Assembly (NCBI RefSeq): GCF_927904885.1
Contig: NZ_CAKMNW010000001.1
Coordinates: forward strand, 1-64,000
DNA length: 64,000 nucleotides
Reading direction: 5' to 3'
Source: Candidatus Nitrotoga sp. M5
Lineage (GTDB): Bacteria; Pseudomonadota; Gammaproteobacteria; Burkholderiales; Gallionellaceae
The position numbers and the translations under genes were made by a program. The notes beneath the pieces are model-generated. The model saw only the letters and a program-made list of their open reading frames with translations, had not been told where the DNA came from and did no database searches. This document shows positions 9,071 through 20,041 of this stretch, in pieces (position 1 is the stretch's first letter; the number at the start of each line of letters is the position of its first letter).

Positions 9071-10054
9071 CTAACCTAGCAGATGTGTTATTTGTTCACT
9101 TTCTTTCAATAACTCATAATAACTTTCCAGCATATGCTGTCGACCAAATTCACTTATGGGTAGATTCGGAACTATTTGGTAGTCACCGTTGTGACAAGTG
9201 ACAGGAAATCCATATACCACACCTGCTGGTATATCGTAACTACCATCCGATAATACGCTCATGGTGACCCAGTCATCATGGTGCGAGCCAAGTATCCAGT
9301 CATGCATATGACCAATGGCTGCGTTGGCTGCGCTGGCAGCACTACTCAATCCACGCGCTTCAATCACCACCGTTCCGCGCTTTTGCACCGTAGGGATGAA
9401 TTCGCTTTCAATCCAGTTATGATCTGGCAGAATGTCTAAGATTTTGCGCCCGCTAATTTCGGCATGTGACAGATCAGGATATTGTGTACCGGAATGGTTG
9501 CCCCATATCACCATTTTTTTAATTTTATCAATTGGTTGTGAAAGCTTGCGAGCTACCTGCGCAATGGCGCGGTTGTGATCAAGCCGCATCATAGAGCTTA
9601 TATTCTTCGGGTTGAGGTCAGGTGCGTTACGCATGACAATTAATGCATTGGTGTTAGCTGGATTACCTACCACTAGAACTTTGACATGAGGTGCGGCAAA
9701 CGCATTAAGAATTTTGCCCTGCTCGGCGAAAATTCCAGCGTTGATTTCGATCAGATCATTTCGTTCCATACCCTTGCTACGCGGACGCGCGCCAATTAGC
9801 AGGACAATTTCTGCATCGAGAAAAGCGACTTTGGGGTCATCAGTAATGATAACTTGCTGCAACAAGGGAAATGTGCAATCTTCCAGCTCCATTGCTATTC
9901 CACGCAACGCTTGTTGCGCTTGTGGTATATCCAGTAGTTGTAGAATGATGGGCTGTTCGTGTTTCAGCATTTCGCCATTAGCGATACGAAACAATAGACT
10001 GTAACTAATCTGACCAGCAGCACCAGTAATGGCGATGCGGATAGGCGCTTTCAT
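9071..10054 (-). CDS. mdh: Malate dehydrogenase
   Basis: NAD-dependent oxidation of malate to oxaloacetate in the TCA cycle. The 327-residue length and sequence fit the beta-proteobacterial type of the LDH/MDH superfamily. Visible features are the NAD-binding [10 protein letters not shown] at residues 10-19, the acidic D42 after QLLD that selects NAD, the substrate-binding [11 protein letters not shown] loop, MRLDHNRA near 156-163, and the catalytic His187 in [10 protein letters not shown]. The start is ATG at 10054, 7-8 nt after AGGAG; the TTG at 10060 that would extend it is too close to that ribosome site. Confidence 0.95.
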   Translation of the reverse strand: MKAPIRIAITGAAGQISYSLLFRIANGEMLKHEQPIILQLLDIPQAQQALRGIAMELEDCTFPLLQQVIITDDPKVAFLDAEIVLLIGARPRSKGMERNDLIEINAGIFAEQGKILNAFAAPHVKVLVVGNPANTNALIVMRNAPDLNPKNISSMMRLDHNRAIAQVARKLSQPIDKIKKMVIWGNHSGTQYPDLSHAEISGRKILDILPDHNWIESEFIPTVQKRGTVVIEARGLSSAASAANAAIGHMHDWILGSHHDDWVTMSVLSDGSYDIPAGVVYGFPVTCHNGDYQIVPNLPISEFGRQHMLESYYELLKESEQITHLLG

Positions 10055-11168
10055 AAACAATCTCCTGCACGATGAATGATACAGACATTCTGACAGTGTT
10101 TGTCAGTCAGGCAAAGGGGGCGCTTAAGCGTTCAGTTTAAAACCAATTTTTTCCCCGATCCAAATACGGATCAAATGTGATGCTATCAAATTGAATTTAA
10201 TTTGAAATTATTAAATTACAATCTTCGACATCAAAATTTCTAATGTGGCGGGGTATCGTGCCAGATTTAGCGAATTGGTGCAGATTACACGCTGCAAGAG
10301 TCTAGCCAGTCAGCCAAGGGGTTGGGTCAGTAGCTATACTCAAGCTCGGACAGTTTCATCGTCACTGTCTCGCGGCACAAATTTAAGAATGGGACGTACT
10401 ACCAATATCGAAGTAAGCTGCATTGGAAAACAACAGATAAAAACGCCCTTGATACACCTGATTTTAAACTGCTTTTATGCTTGCGTTGCACCATAGCTAT
10501 CTTGATTGTTTATTTCGGAGAGTAGTGTCTCATCGTGGACGTCGACAAGTCACTCACTTAAAAGGATATCGGTCAAGCGTCTCATAAATGCCAAGCCAAT
10601 TTAGTAATGTTGATGGCGTCACTTAATTTCCACACTAAATTACCCACACTAACCTTCGGGCAATATGCGCCATTGCTTTTCAGATCTTCTGTCACATCGC
10701 ACTCACTATGCCACATTCGGTGAACGTCGTGTTTCGTCGGCGCAAAGTGCGACATTGGGCCGATTGCTTCGCTACCCTCGTACCCGCGGCGATCTACCCT
10801 CCGATATTTTAGCAAAAAAAGTAATGAGAATAGCAGGTGCAAACGCACCTAAGCATCATTGAGGGTTACGATCCGACCAAGACATAGTGAAATCATTCAG
10901 ATAAAATATGTCGAATGTGCCCTGATATTTATAGACTAGCCACAAAAAACAATAGTTACAATTGAAACGCACTTAACACATGGCGATGCGGAGTTCCTTG
11001 AGGTGCCGGCCTAAGTCCTCGGCCAGAATCTTTGGTGCAATCCGTTTTGCTGACTTGCGTCAAACATAAATGCTTGAAAATGATAAATAAATTTAATGAA
11101 TATAAGATATTGCAGTGCAATTACTTGCGTAAATTTATTTAAAGAGAACATTGAAATGAGGGGTTTGT
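10055..11168. other. 1.1-kb stretch without a supported gene
   Basis: Several short frames exist but none has family signature or operon context. Minus-strand text near 11040-10985 reads KILAEDLGRHLKELRIAM, which looks like the decayed end of a protein, possibly of a mobile element. The left part should hold the mdh promoter. I see no RNA gene. Confidence 0.4.
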
Positions 11169-11603
11169 ATGATTGCGAATGGCACGAATGAGAACGAAGT
11201 AGCTCAGATGATAGCGGCGAAAAAACTACGAGTACTATTGTTGGACGACGACAAATTCACACTTGAATTTGTTGGCGATATGCTGCTCGAATTAGGCGTA
11301 GCCGAAGTTTTTAAGGCGGAAAATGGGGAACAGGGGATAGCAATATTAGACGGGTTATCATCACAGCCGGACATACTTATATGCGACCTCTGCATGCCTG
11401 AAATGGACGGCGTTGATTTCCTGATGCGTCTTGGTATGGAAGGTTATGTTGGTAAAATCATTTTAATCTCAGGAACCCAACAACACCTGTTGTCTGGGAT
11501 GGATGTGTATTCCAGCAAGCTTGGCTTGATACCATTAGGCACGTTGATAAAACCAATTGCACGTGATGAGCTAGCAACCATTATTACTCGATTTTGCCAA
11601 TAA
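11169..11603 (+). CDS. Stand-alone response-regulator receiver protein
   Basis: A 144-residue protein with a single receiver domain (about 20-142) and no output domain, as in CheY-like relays. The acidic pocket is LLLDDDKF (D26-D28), the phospho-acceptor is D73 in ICDLCMPEMDG, and the conserved Lys is in LIKPIARDE. GAGGGG lies 5 nt upstream of the ATG. No kinase is adjacent; the nearest is the hybrid kinase 2.3 kb downstream, so partnership is only possible. The 20-residue N-terminal extension is polar and family-unspecific. Confidence 0.88.
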   Translation: MIANGTNENEVAQMIAAKKLRVLLLDDDKFTLEFVGDMLLELGVAEVFKAENGEQGIAILDGLSSQPDILICDLCMPEMDGVDFLMRLGMEGYVGKIILISGTQQHLLSGMDVYSSKLGLIPLGTLIKPIARDELATIITRFCQ

Positions 11604-12201
11604 AAATGAAATTTAACTTTCCTTCACGGAATTGGCACTATGACCAAAATCCTATAAATAGTAGCTCTAATTTATAACGGCTAGCGTCGGCCTGAATTAC
11701 CCAGTCCGTCTCCGCACAATGTTTTGACTGTATACAATTATTTATTAAATACCAACCAGTTACCAGCACTTTGCTTCTAGTAAACGCCTTCGCAAGACTG
11801 CTCGTGGATCAATCCAATTAAAATCGACAGTGCCTATGCAAGCACGCTAATCGGCACCAGTATTTTTCTACTCGTAAATGAAACTTTAGGGAAGATTATT
11901 AAAGAATCATGGCTCTTGGTCGAAGTACCCTCATACATCTGCATTGACTTTAACAGCAGCAAGCGTGCTGCAAGCCCGTTATTAGCTATATTATTCATAT
12001 GGTTCATGGATGTCCATGATTTCAGAGCTTGAAATCGAATATTAGTGTTATTTGCGAGCTTGCAGGTCTAATTAATCCAGTAATGCTCAACGTTTAGACA
12101 AATGAATCGACAAACATGAAAACTGAAGCAAAGTACAACACTCTGAACTCGACCATTAGCAACTTGTGTTGGAATCTATTTGGCTACATCCGTTTTTAGC
12201 A
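11604..12201. other. Intergenic stretch, nothing recognised
   Basis: AT-rich, no supported gene. It must contain the promoter of the downstream secreted-protein/barrel/kinase group, but no boxes are clear enough to mark. Confidence 0.35.
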
Positions 12202-12672
12202 ATGAACAATTTTCTCAGAATGAATATTTTTGCTTTGTTTTGGCGAGCCATTCCGACTTACATTCTTGCGTCACTGCTGATTACTGCAAATTCTTATGCC
12301 GACACTCAAAAGCCAGCTATGGTTGTTATAGCGTTCCCTTCGACTAACGAAAATACGATTTCTCGAAGCACGCTACGTGCTGTTTTTGGCATGCGCCTTA
12401 GCAAGTGGCCGGCAAATACTACGGCCAAGGTATTTGTAATGAATGATGATGCGCCTGAACATGGCGCCTTCAGCAAGAACATTCTGCAGATATTCCCCCA
12501 TCAATTGAGATTAGCGTGGGATCGGCAAGTATTTTCCGGACAGGGACAATATCCTGAGCAAGTAGCCACCGCGCAAGAGATGCTCACTAAAATATCATCA
12601 ACGCCAGGGGCGATTGGCTATATCAAATCAAACGAGGTCACTGATAATGTACGTATCCTTCAAATTCGTTAA
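12202..12672 (+). CDS. PstS-like periplasmic binding-domain protein
   Basis: Exported protein of about 157 residues. A signal peptide (hydrophobic core near IPTYILASLLITANSYA) precedes a compact phosphate/anion-binding-like domain with VVIAFPSTNE, LRAVFGMRLSKWP and a late TPGAIGYI motif. These are characteristic of short PstS-family proteins found beside sensor kinases. The longer frame from GTG at 12166 adds an unlikely extension; ATG 12202 or 12220 gives a proper signal peptide. Its end overlaps the next gene by 26 bp, which indicates one transcript with the barrel protein and probably the histidine kinase. A ligand-sensing role for that kinase is inference. Confidence 0.75.
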   Translation: MNNFLRMNIFALFWRAIPTYILASLLITANSYADTQKPAMVVIAFPSTNENTISRSTLRAVFGMRLSKWPANTTAKVFVMNDDAPEHGAFSKNILQIFPHQLRLAWDRQVFSGQGQYPEQVATAQEMLTKISSTPGAIGYIKSNEVTDNVRILQIR

Positions 12673-13858
12673 GACTGTAGCTTGGATTTGCATCCAAGCT
12701 ACAGTCTTGCTTTGGACTACTTTTGCTCATGCCATAGATATAATGGACAGCAAGTTGAAGGTACATGGGTTTCTCACGCAGGGCGTAGTAATCACCAGCG
12801 ACAATAATTTCCTCGGTCAGAGTAATAAACAAGCTAGCGCAGACTTTAGAGAAATCGGAGTTAATGCTTCTTTACGACCGACTTCCGATGTGCAACTGTC
12901 CGCCGGAATACTTTCGCATAAAGCAGGGGAAACTGATAACGGCAATTTGCGACTGGATTATGGACTAATCGACTGGACACTATCAACGAGCGAGCAATCT
13001 CGTACCGGGCTTCGCTTGGGGCGGGTAAAAATTAATTTTGGGCTGTATAACAAAACACGCGATGTCGCTTTCACGCGTCCCAGCATCCTCCTGCCTCAAT
13101 CCATTTACTTCGAGCGCACACGTAACCCTACCGTTGCGGCTGACGGAGCCGAGCTTTATTTCGATCACTATGGCGAAGTCGGCAGCCTGTTCATGACTTT
13201 AGGTCTCGGGCGGCCCCAGATTGAGAGCGAAGCGAGTAAGATTGCCTTAGTTGGCTTGATCCCTAATGGAAGGTTCGAATCGACATTGATGCCTATGTTC
13301 CAGACAATTTATGAACTTGACGGCGGTAAGTATCGTTTCGGCTTTACCGCCTTGCAATTGGATACGGGCTACAATCCTGGCGCACGTGATGTGCTGGGGC
13401 CTGGACGATTAAAGTTTACGCCAAAGATTTTTTCTGCCCAATACAACGCCGAATATTGGAGCATAACCAGTGAATTTGCCCTACGGCCCGCTTCAAATAG
13501 TGGCTTTGGTCCGAACGCTCCAGATGCCACCATTCATGGCCAAAGCTATTATATTCAGGGCAGCTACCGGTTGGCTCCGAAGTGGGAAGCACTGCTACGT
13601 TACGATGTGGCATATACCGATAGTAAGGATCGTGATGGCAAGGCATTCGCTGCGGCCACACGCCAGCCGAGTTTTACGCGTTTTTCCAAAGATTGGACTG
13701 CAGGAGTGCGTTTCGATGTAACCCCCGCATTCATGCTGCGTGCCGAATACCATCGTGTTGACGGCACAGCCTACTTGCCAGTTCAGGATAACCCCAACAC
13801 TTCATCTCTTGTGCGCCGTTGGAACATGTTCATGTTACTGGCATCTTTCCGGTTTTAA
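12647..13858 (+). CDS. Outer-membrane beta-barrel (porin-like) protein
   Basis: About 403 residues. The start at ATG 12647 gives a clean signal peptide ([10 protein letters not shown]...FAHA) and overlaps the preceding gene. The mature part begins [16 protein letters not shown] and alternates short beta strands, turns and loops, ending in LLASFRF, whose terminal Phe is the outer-membrane insertion signal recognised by BamA. Strands such as [16 protein letters not shown] and [16 protein letters not shown] resemble the family of putative porins of proteobacteria. Overlap with the PstS-like gene and an 8-bp gap to the kinase suggest a ligand uptake/sensing operon. Confidence 0.8.
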   Translation: MYVSFKFVKTVAWICIQATVLLWTTFAHAIDIMDSKLKVHGFLTQGVVITSDNNFLGQSNKQASADFREIGVNASLRPTSDVQLSAGILSHKAGETDNGNLRLDYGLIDWTLSTSEQSRTGLRLGRVKINFGLYNKTRDVAFTRPSILLPQSIYFERTRNPTVAADGAELYFDHYGEVGSLFMTLGLGRPQIESEASKIALVGLIPNGRFESTLMPMFQTIYELDGGKYRFGFTALQLDTGYNPGARDVLGPGRLKFTPKIFSAQYNAEYWSITSEFALRPASNSGFGPNAPDATIHGQSYYIQGSYRLAPKWEALLRYDVAYTDSKDRDGKAFAAATRQPSFTRFSKDWTAGVRFDVTPAFMLRAEYHRVDGTAYLPVQDNPNTSSLVRRWNMFMLLASFRF

Positions 13859-13866
13859 TAACGCTA

Positions 13867-16800
13867 ATGCGGGAAAGCCAACCCACTAATTCAGGCCATG
13901 ACACATCCAGATTCTTGAGCCTGAAGTGGAAGGTACTACTCACGCTGGGGGCTGTGATGCTCTCGGTTAACGGTACACTTTCCTGGCTGAATTATCATGA
14001 TTTAAACACTCGATTTGAAGAACAACGCACCACATCGCGCGATCGCCTGATTTCTGAAGCTATCGCTGTACACATTGATTCGGCTCTGCGTTTGCAAGCA
14101 ATGGCCAGCGTACTGGCGACGGTCGGCACGAGAGATGAACTCCAGTTAGAGCCTGCATCTCAGCAGCTTTATGGGCACTTCGATAATTACTGGCCTGTCT
14201 TGCAACTCGATCTCGACATCAATTCGATGAAGGTGTATTCCAGAACGGGCACCCCTTTGGCCTCTTGGTATGGGGATGTGACCGCTGATATTGAGCAGAA
14301 TGACCGTGTGCATGCCGTAATCTCGCAAGAACGCGCCACGCATTGGATACACTGCCAACAGACATGCACTCAGTTTGCTGCAGCTCCAATTCTATCGTCG
14401 GGCCTAGTGGCTGGGGTAATTGTTCTGGGTAGCTCTCTGACAGAAGTTATTATTTCTTTCAATCGTTTATCCGGAGCAGATCTTGGCGTGCTGGCCCCTG
14501 ACGGCCTTGTCAATGGTAATAACTCGTTGCCAAATTTGGGCTTGCAAGTGGTTGCGCTGAGCGGCTCAGAACGCAACATTCCATTGCTCCAGCAATTAAA
14601 AGCTTTGCCACTTAAACAAAGTAAGACCAATTGGCAATTGGTGCCTTACCAAGACAAACAGTTCGAATTGTCGTTTGTGGCAATGGATAGTTCTAGTGAC
14701 GCATACTCCGGCGCCATGCTAGTGGTAATCGATGATTTAACTCAGTCCTTAAGCGAAATTCGCACATCGGTAGTGAGCCGCTTACAGGCCGAGTTAGCAA
14801 CTTCATTGCTTTCTTTGCTGTTATTGGCGCTTCTGGTGCATGCGCCATTGCAGCGCATGACGCGGGCTATCCAAGCAATTCCCTTGCTGGGGCGCAGCGC
14901 TTTTGCTGAGGCACGCTCAAAAATCTCCTCACGCGGCCGTCGTTTTTTTGGTGACGAAATTGACAGTCTGAATGAAGCCGCAGTAGCCTTATCCTTTCGC
15001 CTGGAAACGCTGGAGCAGCAAGTGGCAACGCATGCTGGAAATCTGCAGGAGATGTTGCACCGTATTTCAATTGAGCGGGATTTTAATGAAAGTCTGCTTG
15101 ATACCACACAGGTCATTATTCTGACTCAATCTGCTGATGGATCTATTTATAGTCTTAATCGTTATGGGGAATTATTAACTGGCTGGAAGGAAGCAGAATT
15201 ATTGGATAAGCGTTTTTTTCAGGCAATTTTTCTTGATGGATCAGCTGAAACAGAGATCCAACTGGCTTTGCAAGATCTTGCTACGGGGGAACATAAGCTC
15301 ATTCAGCGAGAATCAACTTTGATTAGTAAATCAGGCGAAAAATTCGAAATTACCTGGAACCACTCACGCCTTTCAGACCATCCAGGCGAGACGGCAATGA
15401 TCCTGTCAATCGGAATTGACCACACCGAACTCAAATCTGCCGAGCAAAACTTGCTCAAACTGAATGCAAGCTTGGAAGATCGAGTTGAGAAACGCACTTC
15501 TGAACTTGAACAAGCCAAGCTACAAGCCGAGAAAGCCAACCAAGCCAAAAGCGACTTTCTTTCCAACATGAGCCACGAAATCCGCACCCCAATGAACAGT
15601 ATCATTGGCATGACACAGCTCGTGCGACGTACAGAACTTAACCCCAAGCAGCTTGATTATGTTGTAAAAATTGACCATTCAGCGCAACATCTATTGCGCC
15701 TGATCAATGAAATACTCGATTTTTCCAAAATAGAAGCTGGCAAAATAGAATTAGATATAGTGAATTTTGAGCTGGATACAATACTGGAGGACATCTCCTG
15801 CCAATTTAGTGAGAGCGTTAGAAGTAAACACCTGAAATTTGTATTTGAAATTGACCCTGACTTATCTCATCCGCTTCGTGGTGACTCGTTGCGACTGTAT
15901 CAGGTACTTCTAAATTTCACCAGCAACGCCATCAAATTTACTGATACGGGTGAAATAATCATTCGTGCACGAATTATCGAAAACAATACCAACGGAACAG
16001 GCAACTTGGTGCGCTTCGAGGTACAGGATAGCGGCATCGGCTTAAGCGCAGAACAAATCTCTCAACTATTTCAGCCATTTCATCAGGCCGATGCTTCAAC
16101 CACACGGAAATATGGCGGTACCGGACTGGGGCTGGCCATAAGCCGACAGCTGGCTGAAATAATGGGTGGCGAAGTTGGCGTAGAGAGTGTGCCCGGCATG
16201 GGCAGCACTTTCTGGTTTACTGCCCGGCTGGACAGAGGTGTCAAGCCGATTACGAATGATCAACCCGAGCCATCAGTCGATTTGGATATCATTCAAGGCT
16301 CATGCATCCTGTTGGTTGAAGACAACCTCTTTAACCAACAAGTGGCTAAAGAACTATTGGAAGAAGCCGGCGCAACCGTTGTCATCGCCAATAATGGACA
16401 AGTAGCACTTGATCTGCTGGTTAAGAAACATTATGACTGTGTCCTGATGGATATGCAGATGCCCGTAATGGATGGCCTTGAAGCTACTCGCCAGATTCGA
16501 GCCAACCCTAAGCTCGCGGCCACGCGAATAATTGCCATGACTGCTAATGCAGGACATGAAAGTTTGACACGTTGCTTCGGCGCGGGCATGGATGATTTCA
16601 TAACTAAACCGATTGAGTTTCAGCTACTCCTTACTACACTTTCCAAATGGCTTGTGCCGCGATCCGATCAAGCCCTGCTCATACCCGCCGCAACCTTACC
16701 GGAGGTTGGAACGATGGAAACTCATGAAGCAGAAGGTGCAAACAACCCAAACATCATCGATGTTTCAATACTGTCCAGTACGTTGGGAAATCACCCAGAC

Positions 16801-17082
16801 AAAATTCGTAAATATGTCAAGATGTTTTTAGACTTGACACAGAAAGCAATCGTTGAAATCGAAACTGCGCTGGAACATGGCGACATGGCAACAGTGAGCG
16901 ACTTGGGGCACCGCACCAAGTCATCGGCCAGAACTGTTGGTGCCATGGGTTTTGGGGAATTATGTCAGACATTAGAGCAGCTCAATGGCGGTGAAGATAC
17001 TGAGCAAGCACGTGACATTGTGGTGCAAATGCGGGCATTGCTGACGCAGATTTCTGATAATGTAAATAATGAGTTGGTATGA
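13867..17082 (+). CDS. Membrane hybrid histidine kinase (sensor-PAS-HisKA-HATPase-REC-HPt)
   Basis: About 1071 residues. Order: TM1 near residues 20-40 ([12 protein letters not shown]), a periplasmic sensor of about 270 residues, TM2 near 305-325 ([14 protein letters not shown]), a coiled region, a PAS domain (about 410-525), coiled coil, HisKA with phospho-His570 in [11 protein letters not shown], an HATPase domain with DSGIGL and [10 protein letters not shown], a receiver with D862 in [12 protein letters not shown], and a C-terminal HPt domain with His1015 in [13 protein letters not shown]. All four phosphorelay stations look intact. The start is ATG 13867, 8 bp after the barrel gene; a longer frame inside that gene is less likely. 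The output regulator is not adjacent. Confidence 0.93.
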   Translation: MRESQPTNSGHDTSRFLSLKWKVLLTLGAVMLSVNGTLSWLNYHDLNTRFEEQRTTSRDRLISEAIAVHIDSALRLQAMASVLATVGTRDELQLEPASQQLYGHFDNYWPVLQLDLDINSMKVYSRTGTPLASWYGDVTADIEQNDRVHAVISQERATHWIHCQQTCTQFAAAPILSSGLVAGVIVLGSSLTEVIISFNRLSGADLGVLAPDGLVNGNNSLPNLGLQVVALSGSERNIPLLQQLKALPLKQSKTNWQLVPYQDKQFELSFVAMDSSSDAYSGAMLVVIDDLTQSLSEIRTSVVSRLQAELATSLLSLLLLALLVHAPLQRMTRAIQAIPLLGRSAFAEARSKISSRGRRFFGDEIDSLNEAAVALSFRLETLEQQVATHAGNLQEMLHRISIERDFNESLLDTTQVIILTQSADGSIYSLNRYGELLTGWKEAELLDKRFFQAIFLDGSAETEIQLALQDLATGEHKLIQRESTLISKSGEKFEITWNHSRLSDHPGETAMILSIGIDHTELKSAEQNLLKLNASLEDRVEKRTSELEQAKLQAEKANQAKSDFLSNMSHEIRTPMNSIIGMTQLVRRTELNPKQLDYVVKIDHSAQHLLRLINEILDFSKIEAGKIELDIVNFELDTILEDISCQFSESVRSKHLKFVFEIDPDLSHPLRGDSLRLYQVLLNFTSNAIKFTDTGEIIIRARIIENNTNGTGNLVRFEVQDSGIGLSAEQISQLFQPFHQADASTTRKYGGTGLGLAISRQLAEIMGGEVGVESVPGMGSTFWFTARLDRGVKPITNDQPEPSVDLDIIQGSCILLVEDNLFNQQVAKELLEEAGATVVIANNGQVALDLLVKKHYDCVLMDMQMPVMDGLEATRQIRANPKLAATRIIAMTANAGHESLTRCFGAGMDDFITKPIEFQLLLTTLSKWLVPRSDQALLIPAATLPEVGTMETHEAEGANNPNIIDVSILSSTLGNHPDKIRKYVKMFLDLTQKAIVEIETALEHGDMATVSDLGHRTKSSARTVGAMGFGELCQTLEQLNGGEDTEQARDIVVQMRALLTQISDNVNNELV

Positions 17083-17296
17083 ACGGTGCAGCCCTATATA
17101 ATTCGTAGCAGGAAACAATTCGATAAGCTCAAGATTAATAACAATATATAACCTGCTAAAAATCCGCTCATCTTTCGACGGGCTAAGGACGAATGGATTT
17201 ATTTCTTTTGCGTAAGGTTGAAATGTGAGAAATTGAAAGTTGAGCAAACACTCTATCTCACATAAAGCAGCTTTTTTAGCAAGGAAATTCATACAG

Positions 17297-18937
17297 ATGG
17301 TATTGTTGAAGAGCATTAAAAGCAAAATTTTAGTTTTCGCCATCATGGCCACGCTTATCCCATCGCTGGGCTTAGGACTGCTCTCATTCCGCCAGAACGA
17401 AGCGCAAACCAGCGATACTGTAAACCGTGAGCTGCGCGCTCTGGCAAGCCAGGCCAGTCGTGAGTTGGAGCTATGGATAAATAAGCACATCCATTCAGTG
17501 CGGGCACTGTCCACGTCCAACGCAGTCATCGACGGACTGTCTGCAACATCTCACCCACATGCAGGCATGTCTAACAAAACACCACAGGCCTTGACCCACT
17601 ATCTGCGTTCAGTGCAATCAAAACTTGATACAATAATCGAGCTAACCGTTGTGGGTGCTGCCGGGCAGATTGTGGCCAGCAGCGCGGCGCCACCCTCCGT
17701 TTTAAATCTCCCTCAAAGCTGGCCGGAGAGTGCATTCACCGAAGGCGTTGTTCTCGAACCACCCCACTGGGATAAGCTGCACGGCACCGCGACATTTAGC
17801 GTTGCGGTGCCGGTACTGTCGTACGACAATGTGCTAATGGGTGCATTGGTAGCCGTGCTTGATCTACGTACCGCGCAACCCTATCTAAAAAGTTCAACTA
17901 AATCACCACTGGGCGAAGTACTCTTGCTGGACCAGAACGGCAGGGCATTACTTAGCAGCCACGCTGATAAAATCAAACGAATATCGCTGGATGCGTTGAT
18001 TCTGCGTCAGCTGCTGGCAAAACCTGGCGAATCCATGACCTTTCAGGGCTTAATGAATCGTGAAGTCATTGGGGTGGCAGATACGCCTGCTGCGCTACCG
18101 ATCACGGTAGTGGCCGAACGAGAACGTGCCGATATCTACGCTGCCTGGGTAGATTTGCGCAATCAGTTTCTGGCACTGGTGTGCATACTTGTGTTGGTAG
18201 TAGCAGCGGTGGCTTTTCGTATGGGCCGTTCAATCGTCACGCCATTGCAGCATCTAATCGTTGCCGCCAACAGCATCGCCGACGGCGATCTTGATGTGCA
18301 GCTGCCCGTGACACGAAATGATGAATTTGGCCACCTAACCCTGATATTTAATCGGATGGCGGACAAGCTGCGCCATAGTCATGCAGAAGTAGTGGCCACA
18401 AATCAAGCTATGCAGCAACAGAATACACTGCTTGAGACGCTTTCCGTTACTGATGGACTTACCGGTCTATATAACCGAAGCAAACTCGATGTAATTCTGA
18501 AAGATGAACTCGCTCGATTCAATCGTAATCAACGGCCCTTTGCAGTGCTCATGATGGATATCGATAACTTCAAGACTCTCAATGACAACCATGGCCATAT
18601 TGCGGGTGATGAGGTAATTGTGGCTGTGGCCAAGATACTTAGCCAGTCGATTCGTAGCGTGGACTACGCTGCGCGCTATGGTGGTGATGAATTCGTAATT
18701 ATCATGGTTGAAACAACGGCAGATATGGCGTTTATAACAGCGGAGCGCATCCTTTCTCGGGTAAATGACATGCGCTACAGCGCCAACGGCAAAATTATAT
18801 CGGTGACAGTGAGTATTGGTGTCGTCCAGTGCCAACAGTCTGACAATGCTTCTCCGACAGCGGTATTTGCCCGTGCCGATAGTGCACTTTATGAAGCGAA
18901 GCGCGCTGGCCGCAATCAGGCGCATTACGCAACTTAG
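17297..18937 (+). CDS. Membrane diguanylate cyclase (Cache-HAMP-GGDEF)
   Basis: Makes cyclic di-GMP from two GTP. About 546 residues: TM1 (ILVFAIMATLIPSLGLG), a periplasmic double-Cache-like sensor to about residue 290, TM2 (FLALVCILVLVVAAVAF), a HAMP segment (GRSIVTPLQHL...), a short coiled coil and a GGDEF domain beginning SVTDGLTGLYNRSKL. The active-site loop is intact GGDEF at 462-466 (RYGGDEFVI). No clear RxxD inhibitory site sits five residues before the motif (YAARYGGDEF). I choose ATG 17297, preceded by AAGGA; the upstream TTG at 17240 is weaker. It follows the hybrid kinase in the same direction after about 215 bp, so co-regulation is possible. Confidence 0.9.
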   Translation: MVLLKSIKSKILVFAIMATLIPSLGLGLLSFRQNEAQTSDTVNRELRALASQASRELELWINKHIHSVRALSTSNAVIDGLSATSHPHAGMSNKTPQALTHYLRSVQSKLDTIIELTVVGAAGQIVASSAAPPSVLNLPQSWPESAFTEGVVLEPPHWDKLHGTATFSVAVPVLSYDNVLMGALVAVLDLRTAQPYLKSSTKSPLGEVLLLDQNGRALLSSHADKIKRISLDALILRQLLAKPGESMTFQGLMNREVIGVADTPAALPITVVAERERADIYAAWVDLRNQFLALVCILVLVVAAVAFRMGRSIVTPLQHLIVAANSIADGDLDVQLPVTRNDEFGHLTLIFNRMADKLRHSHAEVVATNQAMQQQNTLLETLSVTDGLTGLYNRSKLDVILKDELARFNRNQRPFAVLMMDIDNFKTLNDNHGHIAGDEVIVAVAKILSQSIRSVDYAARYGGDEFVIIMVETTADMAFITAERILSRVNDMRYSANGKIISVTVSIGVVQCQQSDNASPTAVFARADSALYEAKRAGRNQAHYAT

Positions 18938-19114
18938 TGTTGTGTGACATTCTGTTTGAAACTTAAACGATTAACAGCTCTGTGATACTGAGAAATAATC
19001 AAGAATTTCTTCGGCGCATTCTAAAAGTGTAGTGGTTCCGAAATTAACACAGCTCGCTACCTAAATTTGCTTACGGAAGCTACGCTTCAAAGTTGAATCA
19101 GCCTATTTTTAATT

Positions 19115-19187
19115 ATGCTCAATGATCATTTGAAGGAACAGTGTCGCATAGTCCATGACAGCATCGAAAATACTCTGGATCTCTTAA
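19115..19187 (+). pseudogene. Possible gene start interrupted by the IS3 remnant
   Basis: A plus-strand frame from ATG 19115 reads MLNDHLKEQCRIVHDSIEN and runs into the transposase remnant at about 19188. Composition is protein-like (amphipathic helix) but the family is unknown. The rest of the region from 18938 shows nothing recognisable. Confidence 0.25.
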
Positions 19188-19845
19188 AGGCTGCAAATGA
19201 TGCCATGCTGTTTCAACAAGGCCTGGTATTCGTGGCTGCCGTACTGGCTATCTCGATCTGAATTCAATATCAGTCCAACCATTGTTTGCCGCTGTCCAAT
19301 CGCCATCTGCAACGCCTGACAGACTAAGGCCGCTGGCATCGTGAGACTCATCGTCCAGCCAATGATCTTGCGTAAATACAAGCCCATCACCGCTGCCAAA
19401 TACAGCCAACCTGTTTTGGTACGGAAGTAAGTAATATCTGAAGTCCAAACCTGATTCGACTCCGGTGGATTGAACTGACGATTCAGTAAGTTCTCTGCCA
19501 CGGGTAGAGCGTGCTTGATGTCGGTGGTGTTCACAAACTTCTTCTTCCAAACCGATTTTAAACCCGCTTCACGCATTAAGCGGCGCACTTTGTATCGACC
19601 CATAACAATGTGCTGCGCCTTTAGTTCGTCAACGATACGACGACTGCCATAGCAGCGTTGATTCGTCACGAAAGCGGCTTTAACCTGCACACTGGCGACA
19701 GATATAGCTGGCTTCTTGATGCGTCGTTTGGCGGTGTAATATCCTGAGCGGTTGGTTTGTAATACTCGACATGCTTGGCTGATGGCCTTTATGGTTTTAC
19801 TTTGTTTGTCAGCGACAAACTACAGCTTTACGCAACTGATACAGT
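19188..19845 (-). pseudogene. Truncated IS3-family transposase (OrfB)
   Basis: Minus-strand fragment of an IS3-group integrase-type transposase. Upstream of the annotated frame the reading stays open as QSKTIKAISQACRVLQ and NRSGYYTAKRR, then the HTH_21-like GSRRIVDEL and the rve domain. The first catalytic Asp is present (WTSDITYF) and the second in NSDRDSQYGS, which has Asp where the family has Gly. The coding stops after HGIICS at 19190, before the catalytic Glu, so the element cannot transpose. No terminal inverted repeats or OrfA were found. It marks the boundary between the signalling block and the cassette array. Confidence 0.85.
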
Positions 19846-20041
19846 TGTGATCGCAATTGAACATCTAAAAAATAGTGAGCCAAGCACAAAGGCAAAAGAA
19901 ATGTTGCCGTAGTGCAGATGTTAAAAGCTATACGCATTGATTTGAGCTTGGCATAACAAAGCGCTGTTGTCGGACTGTCTTCCGCTTCGATCCAAACCAG
20001 CCGCAAAGCGCGGTGTTGTTTTAATATTAGGGAGTATGCAA

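Noticed and set aside
10245-10862. Possible small genes after mdh
   Set aside because: Overlapping frames on both strands without ribosome sites, families or conserved composition.
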